This document shows, in pieces, positions 8,933-17,992 of a stretch of DNA of 64,000 nt; within the stretch, counting starts at the first letter, position 1, and every line of letters begins with the position of its first letter. The stretch covers positions 2,604,001 to 2,668,000 of the forward strand of contig NZ_JAUTAL010000001.1 in the NCBI RefSeq assembly GCF_030818575.1, read 5' to 3'. This DNA comes from Chryseobacterium camelliae. GTDB lineage: Bacteria; Bacteroidota; Bacteroidia; Flavobacteriales; Weeksellaceae. Below the pieces are notes generated by a model. That model made no database searches. It was not told the origin of the DNA and saw only the letters and a list, made by a program, of their open reading frames with translations. The translations under genes and the position numbers were made by a program.

Positions 8933-9574
8933 TCAGTGATGCCTGACCATTTCAATCAGTTCGACCAGATTGTCGATCTTCAGCTTATCAAATATTCTTT
9001 TCTTCATCGTGCTAACAGTATTTTGCTTGACATCGAGCAGATTTGCGATTTCCAGATTGCCATATCCTGAAGCATACATCTCGGCAATTTCTTTTTCCCT
9101 TTCGGTAAGGCATAACAGGGGATCGATCAGATCAGGATGGCGCAGCGAGTTCATCAGCAGCCTTTGTGTATCCTGAGAAATATATTCTCCGCAGGTAATC
9201 ATTTTGAGGACTGCTTCTTTTACTTCTTCCTCTTCACTCATTTTGCTGAGGAAGCCGTCTGCTCCGGCATTGATGAATTTAAGCGACTGCCTATGCTCAT
9301 CGGTACCTGTATAAATCAGAATTTTGATGTCCGGTCTTATCTTTTTCACTTCCGGTAATACAGGCAGAAAATTCCCGTCGGGGAAGCATACATCTATGAC
9401 GGCAATATCAATAGGATGGTTCTTAACGGTTTCTGTGATTTGCTGCAATGTGGAAGCCTGGTGCACGTTAAAATCAGAGGCGATTTCTTCCAGTATAAAT
9501 AGAATTCCCTGCCGGATAAGACTGTGATCGTCCGCAAGCAGAAAAGTAATGGGCTTATGATTTTGGTGATTCAT
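8933..9574 (-). CDS. LuxR/NarL-family response regulator
   Basis: A 213-residue two-component regulator. The receiver domain (about 10-130) shows the acidic pair ADDHS (Asp15, Asp16), the phosphoacceptor Asp61 in VIDVCFPDG, a Thr in YTGT and the Lys in FLSKMSE. The C-terminal LuxR-type HTH (about 150-210) reads LTEREKEIAEMYASGYGNLE with VKQNTVSTMKKRI. Its start overlaps the end of the kinase gene by 20 bases, so the two are translationally linked and surely form one system. The target genes are not evident from the window. Confidence 0.93.
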   Translation of the reverse strand: MNHQNHKPITFLLADDHSLIRQGILFILEEIASDFNVHQASTLQQITETVKNHPIDIAVIDVCFPDGNFLPVLPEVKKIRPDIKILIYTGTDEHRQSLKFINAGADGFLSKMSEEEEVKEAVLKMITCGEYISQDTQRLLMNSLRHPDLIDPLLCLTEREKEIAEMYASGYGNLEIANLLDVKQNTVSTMKKRIFDKLKIDNLVELIEMVRHH

Positions 9575-11303
9575 GATGTAAGGTTAAGTGGATATAGAAA
9601 GACACGGTGGTTCCTTTATTACGTTCGCTGGTTACCGATATGCTGCCGGGGTATAATGCAATAAGCTGCTTACAGAGGCTCAGCCCAAGACCGGCTCCCA
9701 GGTTTTCCACCTCATCAGAAAGTATTCCCTGATAATAAGGCTCGAAAATCTTCTCAAGATCCGATTCTGAGATGCCGACTCCTGTATCACTGATTATGGT
9801 ATGCATAGATATGGTTGCTTCATCTACAGGCTCTGTATATACCGTAACTTTAATCTCACCATTCTCCGTAAATTTATTGGCATTTCCGAGGATATTCATG
9901 TAGATCTGGTTGATTTTGGTATTATCTGAAAAAACAACAAGATCCGGAGCGATCCTCTCATCAATGATAAACCGGTTATTTCTGGTTTCAATATAAGGTT
10001 CTATGGAATTCAGGATGGAGGTAACCTCATTTTTAAGGTTAAAAACAACAGGGATCAACTTATTTTCCACCTGATGGTTTTTGGTATATTCCAGGATCTG
10101 GTTAGCCTGCATCAGCAGGGTATTATTGGTAAAACTCACGGATTTGAGATACTCCTTGATGCTGTCATCATTGGTTTTTTTGTGAATCCTGTTGATAAAA
10201 ATCCCGATGATTTTCAGAGGCGACCTCAGTTCATGGCTCAGCATGCCCAGAATCCTGTTCTTAAAGTTCAGGTGTTCCTGAATCTGGTTATTTGCGGCAT
10301 TCAGACGGTGTTCGTAAATAAAGGCAATCCTGGTAAGGTACATAATAAGTATGGAAACGATGAACATCAGCACCATTAATCCCAATACCAGATAATTCCT
10401 GATCCGGTTGCTGGAAGAATTCTGTCTTTCATATTCCTTCTGCAGCTCTGATTTAGAATTTTTAACAGCTTTATCATACATATTCATAAGGCCGCTGGCG
10501 CTAACAAAAAGATGGTCGAATACTTTAAAGAATTTCCCGTTATCCTGCCTGCTGGTATTTAGGTTAACCTGAATTTTCCTCACCTGTTCGGTATAATGGT
10601 TATTAACCAGATTCAGGATGCTGTCAAAATCCGCTTTTATATTGGCTGCATTCTGCATTTTACGCTGTTTTACCATCACGACGGTACTATCTTTCCGTAC
10701 ATTGACTTTTCCGGATATGGCATCTCCCAGACGCCCGAAAAACCCCTTCTTCTTAATGGTATCGGAATACGTTTTGGTTTGCACGTCAAATTTATCAAAA
10801 TTATAATCCAGTTTATATTTCTGGATTTCGGGCAGCTTAGTCTGTAATTTTAACCCGGATCCCGCTGAATACTGATAGGCAGAATCGCTCAGCACTTTGA
10901 ATTGGTGAACCTGCGCAGAATCTTTACGCTGCTTCGTCACAATATCTTTGATTTCCGGGAACTGATTGCCATACCGGTTGATGCGGTCTACATTGTTGCC
11001 GAGCCGGCTTACCGCACCGAAATAAGACTGCAGGTATTTTTCATCCTGGCTTACGAGATATTTCTGGAAATAATCCTGCGCGGTTAAAAGTTCTTTTTTG
11101 GAAGTATCTGTTAAATTCCCCAATGACTCAACAATCTTCAGCTGCTTTTCAATCAGGGCAAGGTTTTTCCTGTTGACCATTTCATTATAGAAAAATCCCG
11201 CAATGGTAAGTTGGATCAGCAAAATACAGAAGATCAGCGAATAATGCACTATTTTACGCCATCTGAAACTCAATGTTTTGGAATGATTATATCTTTGTTC
11301 CAT
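9555..11303 (-). CDS. Membrane sensor histidine kinase
   Basis: A 582-residue kinase. TM1 is near residues 17-40 (VHYSLIFCILLIQLTIAGFF), followed by a ~265-residue extracytoplasmic sensor rich in charged helices. TM2 is near 305-328. HisKA follows with His357 in MLSHELRSPLK, then HATPase_c with the N box NILGNANKFT, the G1 box DTGVGISESD and the G2 region GAGLGLSLCKQL. The sensor domain contains a stretch GFFGRLGDAISGK that is common in Bacteroidetes kinases with large helical sensors. The stimulus is unknown. It is the first gene of the operon with the overlapping response regulator. Confidence 0.93.
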   Translation of the reverse strand: MEQRYNHSKTLSFRWRKIVHYSLIFCILLIQLTIAGFFYNEMVNRKNLALIEKQLKIVESLGNLTDTSKKELLTAQDYFQKYLVSQDEKYLQSYFGAVSRLGNNVDRINRYGNQFPEIKDIVTKQRKDSAQVHQFKVLSDSAYQYSAGSGLKLQTKLPEIQKYKLDYNFDKFDVQTKTYSDTIKKKGFFGRLGDAISGKVNVRKDSTVVMVKQRKMQNAANIKADFDSILNLVNNHYTEQVRKIQVNLNTSRQDNGKFFKVFDHLFVSASGLMNMYDKAVKNSKSELQKEYERQNSSSNRIRNYLVLGLMVLMFIVSILIMYLTRIAFIYEHRLNAANNQIQEHLNFKNRILGMLSHELRSPLKIIGIFINRIHKKTNDDSIKEYLKSVSFTNNTLLMQANQILEYTKNHQVENKLIPVVFNLKNEVTSILNSIEPYIETRNNRFIIDERIAPDLVVFSDNTKINQIYMNILGNANKFTENGEIKVTVYTEPVDEATISMHTIISDTGVGISESDLEKIFEPYYQGILSDEVENLGAGLGLSLCKQLIALYPGSISVTSERNKGTTVSFYIHLTLHHESPKS

Positions 11304-11643
11304 AATTTGTGTAGTTTTTTTATCCGGACAACCCTGTCTACAATCCGGCTATCCATTCAATCCTTATTAATCATCACTTCCCAAAGTCCCGAAAAAGCCA
11401 GATAAAAACAGCAAATCGGATATCAACTGTTGCTGATATGAAGACTTATCATATAATTTTTAAATTTAAATAATTATTGGATAGTATTTCACAATATTCA
11501 GATAATAATTTTCTTTAGGCTATCAAAAAAAGCTCCACAGATCAGTAGGAAGGCCTTTAGCACGGGTTTACCATGAAAATTATTCTATGAAAATAAAAAT
11601 CCCGTGATGGATTTCACAGGATTTTATATAGTGTCTAAATAAA
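11304..11643. other. 340-base intergenic region between kinase and pheS
   Basis: It is AT-rich. It holds the pheS terminator at 11595-11626 and presumably the kinase promoter, though no perfect TAnnTTTG box is visible on the minus strand (CCGATTTG near 11413 is a weak match). No gene is seen. Confidence 0.6.
11595..11626 (-). terminator. Terminator after pheS
   Basis: A long stem with one C/A mismatch (around 11595-11607 with 11614-11626) is followed on the minus strand by TTTTTATTTT. Confidence 0.7.
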
Positions 11644-12654
11644 TTACAAAGTTTTAAACTGTTCCAGGGTTCGGATATCATTTTCAAAGAACATTCTGAT
11701 ATCGCTCATCTGGTACAGCAGCATGACAATCCTTTCAATTCCCATCCCGAAAGCATAACCGGAATACTTTTCAGCGTCTATATTCACATTCTTAAGAACG
11801 GCAGGATCCACCATTCCGCAGCCCATGATTTCCAGCCAGCCTGTTCCCTTGGTAATACGGTAGTCCGTTTCAGAATTCAGCCCCCAGTACACATCAATCT
11901 CGGCACTTGGCTCGGTAAAAGGGAAATAGGACGGCCTCATCCTGATCTTTGATTTTCCGAATAATTCGGTGGTAAAGAACTGGATAGTCTGCTTAAGATC
12001 GGCAAAGCTTACATTCTCATCTATGTATAAACCTTCGATCTGATGGAAAATACAGTGGGAACGCGATGATACGGCCTCATTTCTGAATACCCTTCCCGGA
12101 GATAAGATCCTGATTGGGGGCTGGTTCTGCTCCATATAACGGATCTGTACTGATGATGTATGTGTCCGCAGAAGGATATCAGGATTCTGCTCGATAAAGA
12201 AAGTATCCTGCATGTCTCTAGCCGGATGGTATTCAGGAAGGTTCAGGGCGGTAAAGTTATGCCAGTCGTCCTCAATCTCAGGGCCATCTGCTACAGCAAA
12301 GCCTATAGATTTGAAAATTTCGATGATCCTGTTTTTCACCAGGTTGATAGGATGCCTTGATCCCAGTTCTAACGGGAAAGCAGGCCTGGTAAGGTCTTCT
12401 TTCTCTGCAACTACGGAAGAAGCCGTAGCGTTTTTAAGGTCTTCAAGCTTTATTTTAACAGCATCTTTCAGGGAATTCAGTTTAAGCCCGAACTCTTTCT
12501 TCTGGTCATTCGGAACTTCCTTGAACTTTTCAAAAAAATCGTTCAGTATCCCCTTTTTACCATTATATTTAATCCGGAAGTTTTCAATTTCCTCTTTAGA
12601 AGCGGAATTAAAGCTGTTTACCTCAAGAAGCAGTTCTTCTATCTTTTCTATCAT
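11644..12654 (-). CDS. pheS: Phenylalanine--tRNA ligase alpha subunit
   Basis: A 336-residue class II aminoacyl-tRNA synthetase subunit, normal length. The N-terminal coiled-coil tRNA-binding arm (about 1-85) is followed by the catalytic core: [41 protein letters not shown], motif 2 [14 protein letters not shown] with [21 protein letters not shown] and motif 3 [11 protein letters not shown]. It pairs with PheT to charge tRNA-Phe; pheT is not in this window, which is common in Bacteroidetes where the two are separated. Confidence 0.96.
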   Translation of the reverse strand: MIEKIEELLLEVNSFNSASKEEIENFRIKYNGKKGILNDFFEKFKEVPNDQKKEFGLKLNSLKDAVKIKLEDLKNATASSVVAEKEDLTRPAFPLELGSRHPINLVKNRIIEIFKSIGFAVADGPEIEDDWHNFTALNLPEYHPARDMQDTFFIEQNPDILLRTHTSSVQIRYMEQNQPPIRILSPGRVFRNEAVSSRSHCIFHQIEGLYIDENVSFADLKQTIQFFTTELFGKSKIRMRPSYFPFTEPSAEIDVYWGLNSETDYRITKGTGWLEIMGCGMVDPAVLKNVNIDAEKYSGYAFGMGIERIVMLLYQMSDIRMFFENDIRTLEQFKTL

Positions 12655-12679
12655 TATCTTGCCCTTTCAAAATGTTTTG

Positions 12680-12687
12680 CAAAAATA
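12680..12687 (-). promoter_or_regulatory. -7 box (TATTTTTG) for pheS
   Basis: Minus-strand TATTTTTG lies 25 bases before the pheS start codon. Confidence 0.5.
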
Positions 12688-12727
12688 CGTTTTTCCGTTG
12701 AATAAGTTTCCCAATCAACATAAAAAA

Positions 12728-12752
12728 TCTGCCTCTTTTGCGGAGAGGCAGA
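12728..12752 (-). terminator. Terminator after the YceI lipoprotein gene
   Basis: TCTGCCTCT (12728-12736) pairs with AGAGGCAGA (12744-12752); the minus strand continues into TTTTTTATG. Confidence 0.8.
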
Positions 12753-12788
12753 CTTCAATCACTTATTTATTTCACTTAAATAAAAAAA

Positions 12789-13460
12789 TTATTTTTTTTC
12801 TAAAGCCTTAACATTGATCTGTAACGTCACCTCATTTTTAATCACTCCATTCTGTACAGGTGCCTGGAATTTTACCCCGAACTCTTCCCTGCTGATATCC
12901 TTAGGCTCCGTGGCAATGCTTACTTCCCCTCCCTGCTTTACGGATACATTGGCTTTGAACTGAACCGGCCTGGTAATGCCTTTAATCGTAAGGTTACCGT
13001 CTAAAAGCGTATTATAATCCCCTTCTGAAACAGAGGTTACTTTGGTAATTTCGTAAGAAGCGGTAGGGAATTTATCAACTTCAAAAAAGTCTCCGCTTTT
13101 CAGATGTGAATTAAGTTTCCCCATCTGCTCCTGGTCATCCTTGAGGTCTACGGAGGTAAGCGAATTCATATCGGCCACGAACTTTCCGCTTTCCAGCTTG
13201 CCATCCTTTACCGTAACGTCACCGCTTTCAAACCTGATCGTCCCGAAATGGCTGGTACTTTCAGACTTAAAAATCTTATATCCTTTCCATTCTACCCTGC
13301 TGTTCAGGGTATCCAGGGTATACTGGCTGCCATTTTTAGTGGTGGTTACTTCACTGCTTTCGCTGGTAACGGGTTTTTCTTTTTTACACGAAACTACTGC
13401 TGTAGCCGCAAAAAAAACAGGAATAACCCATGTAAGCAGTTTTTTTCTCATTTTTGTCAT
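12789..13460 (-). CDS. YceI-family lipoprotein
   Basis: A 223-residue exported lipoprotein. The N-terminus has a positively charged stretch, a hydrophobic core and a lipobox ending ATAVVSC, so it should be lipidated and membrane-anchored. The rest is a YceI domain (about 45-220): YTLDTLNSRVEWKGYKI, HFGTIRFESGDV, FVADMNSL, and NLTIKGITRPVQF. YceI proteins form a lipocalin-like barrel that binds isoprenoid or amide lipids. An alternative start is the ATG at 13451, three codons in, which gives an equally good signal. Confidence 0.9.
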   Translation of the reverse strand: MTKMRKKLLTWVIPVFFAATAVVSCKKEKPVTSESSEVTTTKNGSQYTLDTLNSRVEWKGYKIFKSESTSHFGTIRFESGDVTVKDGKLESGKFVADMNSLTSVDLKDDQEQMGKLNSHLKSGDFFEVDKFPTASYEITKVTSVSEGDYNTLLDGNLTIKGITRPVQFKANVSVKQGGEVSIATEPKDISREEFGVKFQAPVQNGVIKNEVTLQINVKALEKK

Positions 13461-13514
13461 GATTTTATTATCCCTGCTAAGATAATAAAAAAAATAATTC
13501 TTTCCTAAAAACCT

Positions 13515-13522
13515 TACCTTTG
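13515..13522 (+). promoter_or_regulatory. -7 box (TACCTTTG) only 4 nt before ATG
   Basis: TACCTTTG ends at 13522 and the start codon of the ABC ATPase gene begins at 13527. If this box is used, transcription starts at or next to the A of ATG, giving a leaderless mRNA. Confidence 0.45.
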
Positions 13523-13526
13523 CAGT

Positions 13527-14468
13527 ATGTTACTAGAGATCAGCCACCTTAATTTTTCTTACTCTAAAGAGAGACCTCTTTTCCGGAACCTCAACCTGAA
13601 ACTGGAAGAGGGAAAGATTGTTGCGCTTGCCGGGGAAAGCGGCTGCGGAAAGTCCACTTTATTAAATTTAATCTACGGGAAACTGGACTGGGAAAGCGGT
13701 GATATTATTTTTGACGGCCGGAAGCTCCTTGGCCCGAAAGGGAATCTGGTTCCCGGTGAAGCGGAAATGAAGCTGGTGGCCCAGAACTTTGACCTGATGC
13801 CTTATGCTACTGTAGCTGAAAATGTCGGCAAATTTATCTCTAACATCAATCTGGCCAGAAAAAAAGCCACCGTTAGCGAACTGCTTGAAGTGGTAGGTCT
13901 TGAAGACTATGCAGCAACTCTTCCGAAATACCTGAGTGGAGGACAGCAGCAAAGAGTAGCTATTGCAAGGGCACTTTCTGTGCTTCCCAAGCTCCTTATC
14001 CTGGATGAACCGTTCAGCAACCTTGATTTTCCCCGGAAGATTGAACTTCGTGAACGGCTGTTCAGATATGTGAAGCAGCATGGCATTTCATTGGTGATCT
14101 CCACGCATGAACTTCAGGATGTCATGCCTTGGCTGGACCGCATTATTATCCTTCAGGAAGGAAGGCTTATACAGAATGACCACCCTGAAGAGATCTACAG
14201 ACACCCTTACAATCCCTATGTAGCAAGGCTCTTTGGTGAGGTCAATATATTTAGCGAACAGGAGAAAGAAACTTTAGGGATTCCTGAGTTTTTTTATTAT
14301 CCCCATGAAATCGTTATCTCAAATGAAGGACAGGAAGCAGAAGTACTGGAAAGCAGGTTTGCCGGAAACCATTACCGCACTATTATAAGGATCAACGATA
14401 AAGAAATGATAGTGGAAACAGAAGGTAAAGTTCAGGAAAGCCATATATCAGTATCGTTCCAAAAATAA
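13527..14468 (+). CDS. ABC transporter ATP-binding protein (orphan)
   Basis: A 313-residue ATPase. Walker A is GESGCGKSTLL (about 37-47), the signature is LSGGQQQRVAIARAL, Walker B is LLILDEPFSNLD and the switch His follows in ISTHELQDV. The N-terminal ~230 residues match the importer ATPase type (PotA/FbpC-like). The last ~75 residues look like a small TOBE-like regulatory extension. No permease or binding protein gene is adjacent, so the substrate cannot be deduced. The gene is divergent from the YceI lipoprotein gene. Confidence 0.88.
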   Translation: MLLEISHLNFSYSKERPLFRNLNLKLEEGKIVALAGESGCGKSTLLNLIYGKLDWESGDIIFDGRKLLGPKGNLVPGEAEMKLVAQNFDLMPYATVAENVGKFISNINLARKKATVSELLEVVGLEDYAATLPKYLSGGQQQRVAIARALSVLPKLLILDEPFSNLDFPRKIELRERLFRYVKQHGISLVISTHELQDVMPWLDRIIILQEGRLIQNDHPEEIYRHPYNPYVARLFGEVNIFSEQEKETLGIPEFFYYPHEIVISNEGQEAEVLESRFAGNHYRTIIRINDKEMIVETEGKVQESHISVSFQK

Positions 14469-14581
14469 ATGCAGCAGGCTTAAAAACTGCATGAGCAGGG
14501 AAATACAGAATATTTCTTCAGGTTTCCTGATTCAGCAGATAATTTTTTTGTACTGATGTTATTTCTTTTAAAAAAATATCT

Positions 14582-14589
14582 TACATTTG
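14582..14589 (+). promoter_or_regulatory. -7 box (TACATTTG) in front of the 6S-like RNA
   Basis: TACATTTG matches TAnnTTTG and has no protein-coding gene downstream on the plus strand before the terminator. Expected transcript start is near 14594-14598. Confidence 0.5.
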
Positions 14590-14595
14590 CTTCTC

Positions 14596-14706
14596 ACAGC
14601 ATAAGGAAATTTTTGGTTAATTCTCTTTCTGCCCCTGAAGACGAACATTAGCAGCACGCAATCTAGTCTTTTGAAAGATAACACTGTCCAATTCTTTCCT
14701 TTTTTT
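14596..14706 (+). ncRNA. ssrS: Candidate 6S-like (6S-Flavo type) regulatory RNA
   Basis: About 110 nt from a -7 box to a T7 run. The sequence folds into one long rod of nested stems: GGAAA (14605-14609) with TTTCC (14695-14699), TTGG (14613-14616) with CCAA (14688-14691) across a symmetrical 3x3 loop, TCTTTC (14624-14629) with GAAAGA (14673-14678), and AAGAC (14638-14642) with GTCTT (14666-14670). A rod with internal bubbles about 110 nt long is what is known for flavobacterial 6S RNA, which binds RNA polymerase. No reading frame fits. I did not compare it with the family model, so the family call is inference. Confidence 0.5.
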
Positions 14707-14720
14707 ATGCTCAAAAATTA

Positions 14721-14760
14721 AAAAACCGCTGGCTTTGAGATTCTCAGGCAGCGGTTTTTT
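14721..14760 (-). terminator. Terminator after the MFS gene (bidirectional)
   Basis: AAAAACCGCT (14721-14730) pairs with AGCGGTTTTT (14750-14759). A-runs and T-runs on both sides allow use in either direction; the MFS stop codon touches it. Confidence 0.75.
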
Positions 14761-16070
14761 TATTGGATATCTTTATTCAGTTGAGACATTTTAACGGTAT
14801 CTTTCATTCTGAAATATACGATGAGTGAAAAGAAAATACACAGAGTGATATACCAGTAAAAGTAGTGCTCTACTCCTGCCTTTTTGAACCATAAGGCAAT
14901 ATATTCCGCTGTGCCTCCAAAAACAGCAACGGTAAGTGCATAAGGCAAACCAACTCCCAATGCCCTAACCTCAGAAGGAAACAGTTCTGCTTTCACGACA
15001 GCATTGATAGAAGTATATCCACTGACGATAACCAATGAAATCATGATCCAGAGGAAAGACATTCCCATAGAAGTGGTATGACTGAGGGCTGTAAGCAGCG
15101 GAACCGTACAAACGGTGCCCAATATACCGAATGCCAGCAACAGAGGACGTCTTCCGATCTTATCAGAAAGTGCACCGAAAACCGGCTGTAAGCATGCAAA
15201 CAGAAACAGGGATACAAAAGAAACAAGTGTGGATTCCTCCTTGCTTAAGTGGACCGTATTCACCAGGAATTTCTGCATGTAGGTCGTATAGGTATAGAAC
15301 GCAAGTGTACCGCCCAGAGTTAATCCAACAACAGTCAGAAGTTCCTGAGGGTGCTTAAGAAGTTCCTTTACAGTGCCCTTTTTATCCTGGATCTGATCTT
15401 TTTTCTTTTCAAAAGCTTCCGTTTCATGAAGATTTGATCTTAAGTATAAGGCTACCACAGACAAAACAGCACCAATGACAAAAGGAATCCTCCAGCCCCA
15501 GGTTTCAAGCTGTGCCTCGCTGAGCAGAAGTTTCTGCAGGATCAGCTGGATTCCCAAGGCAATCAGCTGACCTCCGATGAGGGTCACATACTGGAAACTG
15601 GAATAGAATCCTCTCCGGTCTTCCGTAGCCATTTCACTGAGATAAGTCGCTGAGACACCATATTCTCCACCCACGCTCAATCCCTGCAACAACCGTGCAA
15701 GCAGCAGCAGCGCCGGCGCCAGAATACCTATCGTCTTATAAGCAGGTGTCAGGGCAATCAGCAGGGACCCGAAAGACATAAGCAATACGGAAAGCGTCAT
15801 TGCCCTTTTCCGGCCTACTTTATCGGCAATGCTTCCGAACATCCATCCTCCCACAGGTCGCATCAGAAAACCGACAGCAAATATTCCTGCGGTGTTCAGG
15901 AGCTGGGCTGTCATATCGGAATCCGGAAAAAACGATTTTGAAAAATAGATGGCAAATGCCGCATAGGCATACCAGTCATACCATTCCACCAGATTCCCTA
16001 TTGAGCCGCCTATAATAGCTTTTATCCTCTCGCCGGTTGTAATCTGTGGGCTGTTTTGAATACTCATCAT
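14760..16070 (-). CDS. MFS transporter, metabolite:H+ symporter (MHS/ProP-like) family
   Basis: A 436-residue, 12-TM inner-membrane transporter. The N-terminus has GNLVEWYDWYAYAAFA and RPVGGWMFGSIADKVGRKRA, and the helix IV region reads RLLQGLSVGGEYGVSATYL with SEMATEDRRGFYSS. These are hallmark MHS motifs shared by ProP, KgtP and related carriers of osmolytes or dicarboxylates. A long central loop (about 205-235, LHETEAFEKKKDQIQ) separates the halves, and the second half repeats GALSDKIGRRPLL. The substrate cannot be told from the sequence. Start is either of two adjacent ATGs. Confidence 0.88.
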   Translation of the reverse strand: MMSIQNSPQITTGERIKAIIGGSIGNLVEWYDWYAYAAFAIYFSKSFFPDSDMTAQLLNTAGIFAVGFLMRPVGGWMFGSIADKVGRKRAMTLSVLLMSFGSLLIALTPAYKTIGILAPALLLLARLLQGLSVGGEYGVSATYLSEMATEDRRGFYSSFQYVTLIGGQLIALGIQLILQKLLLSEAQLETWGWRIPFVIGAVLSVVALYLRSNLHETEAFEKKKDQIQDKKGTVKELLKHPQELLTVVGLTLGGTLAFYTYTTYMQKFLVNTVHLSKEESTLVSFVSLFLFACLQPVFGALSDKIGRRPLLLAFGILGTVCTVPLLTALSHTTSMGMSFLWIMISLVIVSGYTSINAVVKAELFPSEVRALGVGLPYALTVAVFGGTAEYIALWFKKAGVEHYFYWYITLCIFFSLIVYFRMKDTVKMSQLNKDIQ

Positions 16071-16107
16071 TCTTGATACCTTATAATAAAGACGAAAATG
16101 TTCTTTA

Positions 16108-16452
16108 TTATGCTTTCTTTACAAATTCAGATTTCAGGGCCATGGATCCGAATCCGTCGATCTTGCAGTCGATATTATGGTCGCTGTCCGGTCTCAATCT
16201 GATATTTTTAACTTTAGTACCTGCTTTTACAGGTTTCGGAGCACCTTTAACAGGCAAGTCCTTGATCACCACTACAGAGTCCCCATCCTGAAGCTCATTT
16301 CCGTTGGAATCGAATATTTTGCCGGCATCCGAAGCTTCAGAAGCAGCCTCTTCAGGATTCCACTCATAAAAACATTGGGAACATACCATCATAGTATCGC
16401 TTGGATAGGTAAATTCAGAGCCACATTTCGGGCAAAGTACAGGATTACTCAT
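16108..16452 (-). CDS. PhnA/YjdM-family zinc-ribbon protein
   Basis: A 114-residue protein with an N-terminal zinc ribbon: [11 protein letters not shown] and VCSQCFYEW give two CxxC pairs. It is followed by the conserved PhnA domain with [36 protein letters not shown] and [20 protein letters not shown]. coli YjdM (PhnA) is not required for phosphonate breakdown and the role of the family is uncertain. A -7 box at 16475-16468 lies inside the longer frame that starts at 16470, which supports the ATG at 16452. Confidence 0.88.
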   Translation of the reverse strand: MSNPVLCPKCGSEFTYPSDTMMVCSQCFYEWNPEEAASEASDAGKIFDSNGNELQDGDSVVVIKDLPVKGAPKPVKAGTKVKNIRLRPDSDHNIDCKIDGFGSMALKSEFVKKA

Positions 16453-16467
16453 ATTTTTCAGTTTTTG

Positions 16468-16475
16468 CAAAGATA
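16468..16475 (-). promoter_or_regulatory. -7 box (TATCTTTG) for the PhnA-like gene
   Basis: Minus-strand TATCTTTG, 15 bases before the ATG at 16452; it decides the start. Confidence 0.5.
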
Positions 16476-16616
16476 AGGTTTTGAATCCAGGTTTTCCTGC
16501 TGTATAAAAGCCCGTTGCCTAAAATCACATCATCATTACGGTCTAAAATTCCCCCGGCAACCTTTCAGGACCTCAATACCAAAACTTTATACTGTCCGTG
16601 TTCAAATAAAAAACCG

Positions 16617-16624
16617 TATTTTTG
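16617..16624 (+). promoter_or_regulatory. -7 box (TATTTTTG) for the RsmB-like gene
   Basis: TATTTTTG, 40 bases before the ATG at 16665. It lies downstream of the in-frame ATG at 16515 and so argues for the shorter product. Confidence 0.5.
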
Positions 16625-16664
16625 CAGGACTTTAGCTTTTTACAGTCTAAAGCTCAATTTTAAA

Positions 16665-17879
16665 ATGTCCCAAATGGAACTTATTCACAGAAACTTAGCA
16701 ATCGGAATTCACGATGCTTTACAGGAAACTTTTTTCGAAAAAAATAAATATGCCGATAAAGTGATCGAAAGGCTGTTAAAAGCCAACAGGAAATGGGGAA
16801 GCCAGGACAGGGCTGTTGTTTCTGAAATTTTTTACAATATCATCCGCTGGAAAAAACGCCTGGAATACTATATGGGAGAAGGCGTAAAACCCAATAATAT
16901 TTATAAACTGATCCTTGCTTACCTGTTGTGGAGCAAAACCAACTATAAAAAATTTGAGGAATTCGACGGTATAAAAATCGCCGATATCATTACCAAACTG
17001 AAAAAAGGAACCGTTCCTACCAAAGCCATTGAATACTCTATCCCGGAGTGGCTGGCAGAAACGTTGGAAAAGGAACTTGGCCCTAAATGGGAAAAAGAAA
17101 TGCAGGCACTGAATGAACAGGCGCCTACGGTACTGAGAACGAATTCCCTGAAAACGTCCACTAAGGAACTCATCTCCGACCTTTCGGATGAAAATGTGGT
17201 TTCCTTTCCTATAAAAAACTTTCCTGACGCAGTACAGCTGGAAGAAAAGAAAAATGTATTCCTGACAACCGCCTTTAAAGACGGGCTGTTTGAAGTTCAG
17301 GATGCTTCTTCACAGAAAATTGGGTATTTCCTGGATGTACAGGAAGGACATCGTGTGGTAGACGCATGTGCCGGTGCCGGTGGAAAGACACTCCACCTTG
17401 CTGCTTTAATGAAAAACAAAGGCCAGATCATCGCGCTTGATATTTTTGAATGGAAACTGGCAGAGCTGAAGCGCCGTGCCAAGAGAGCCGGAGCACATAA
17501 TATAGAAACGCGGCTGATCTCTGACAATAAAGTCATCAAGAGGCTCCACGAAAAAGCAGATAGGCTCCTGATCGATGCACCATGTTCCGGGCTGGGCGTT
17601 TTAAAAAGAAACCCTGACAGCAAATGGAAAATTGACCAGGAATTTATAGACCGTATAAAAGCAGAACAACAGCAGATTCTTCAGGACTATTCCAAAATCC
17701 TGAAAAAGGGAGGAAAAATGGTCTATGCTACCTGTTCTATCCTTCCATCTGAAAATAATGAGCAGGTGGAGGAATTCCTCAAAAACAATCCGGACTACAA
17801 AATGATTAAAGACGAAAAAGTAATGCCAAGTCAGGGATATGACGGGTTTTACATGGCTTTAATCGAGCGTATTGCTTAA
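16665..17879 (+). CDS. RsmB/NOP-family RNA (cytosine-5) methyltransferase
   Basis: A 404-residue S-adenosylmethionine-dependent methyltransferase. The N-terminal ~150 residues are helical and resemble the NusB-like/linker part of RsmB. The Rossmann domain shows VVDACAGAGGKTLHLAAL (motif I), ALDIFEWKLAEL, LLIDAPCSGLGVLKRNPD (motif IV with one catalytic Cys) and VYATCSILPSENNEQVEEFL (motif VI with the nucleophilic Cys). It should make m5C in rRNA or tRNA; which site cannot be told. The start at 16665 is chosen because a -7 box at 16617 lies after the alternative start at 16515. Confidence 0.92.
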   Translation: MSQMELIHRNLAIGIHDALQETFFEKNKYADKVIERLLKANRKWGSQDRAVVSEIFYNIIRWKKRLEYYMGEGVKPNNIYKLILAYLLWSKTNYKKFEEFDGIKIADIITKLKKGTVPTKAIEYSIPEWLAETLEKELGPKWEKEMQALNEQAPTVLRTNSLKTSTKELISDLSDENVVSFPIKNFPDAVQLEEKKNVFLTTAFKDGLFEVQDASSQKIGYFLDVQEGHRVVDACAGAGGKTLHLAALMKNKGQIIALDIFEWKLAELKRRAKRAGAHNIETRLISDNKVIKRLHEKADRLLIDAPCSGLGVLKRNPDSKWKIDQEFIDRIKAEQQQILQDYSKILKKGGKMVYATCSILPSENNEQVEEFLKNNPDYKMIKDEKVMPSQGYDGFYMALIERIA

Positions 17880-17899
17880 ATAAACCGCCTATAATATAC

Positions 17900-17927
17900 A
17901 GCTACTCTGAACGGGTAGCTTTTAATT
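17900..17927 (+). terminator. Terminator after the RsmB-like gene
   Basis: AGCTACTC (17900-17907) pairs with GGGTAGCT (17913-17920, one T-G wobble) across TGAAC, followed by TTTTAATTT. Confidence 0.65.
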
Positions 17928-17992
17928 TGCCCGGTCATTCTAAAGAATTATTTTTAACTTTAATTTTTACGGTTCATTTGAAATCTATTTTT

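Noticed and set aside
12212..12811. 199-codon plus-strand frame opposite pheS
   Set aside because: Complement of strongly conserved PheS codons; Ser/Leu/Phe-rich shadow frame.
16515..16664. Longer N-terminus for the RsmB-like protein
   Set aside because: A -7 box at 16617-16624 lies inside it, so the transcript cannot contain the start at 16515.
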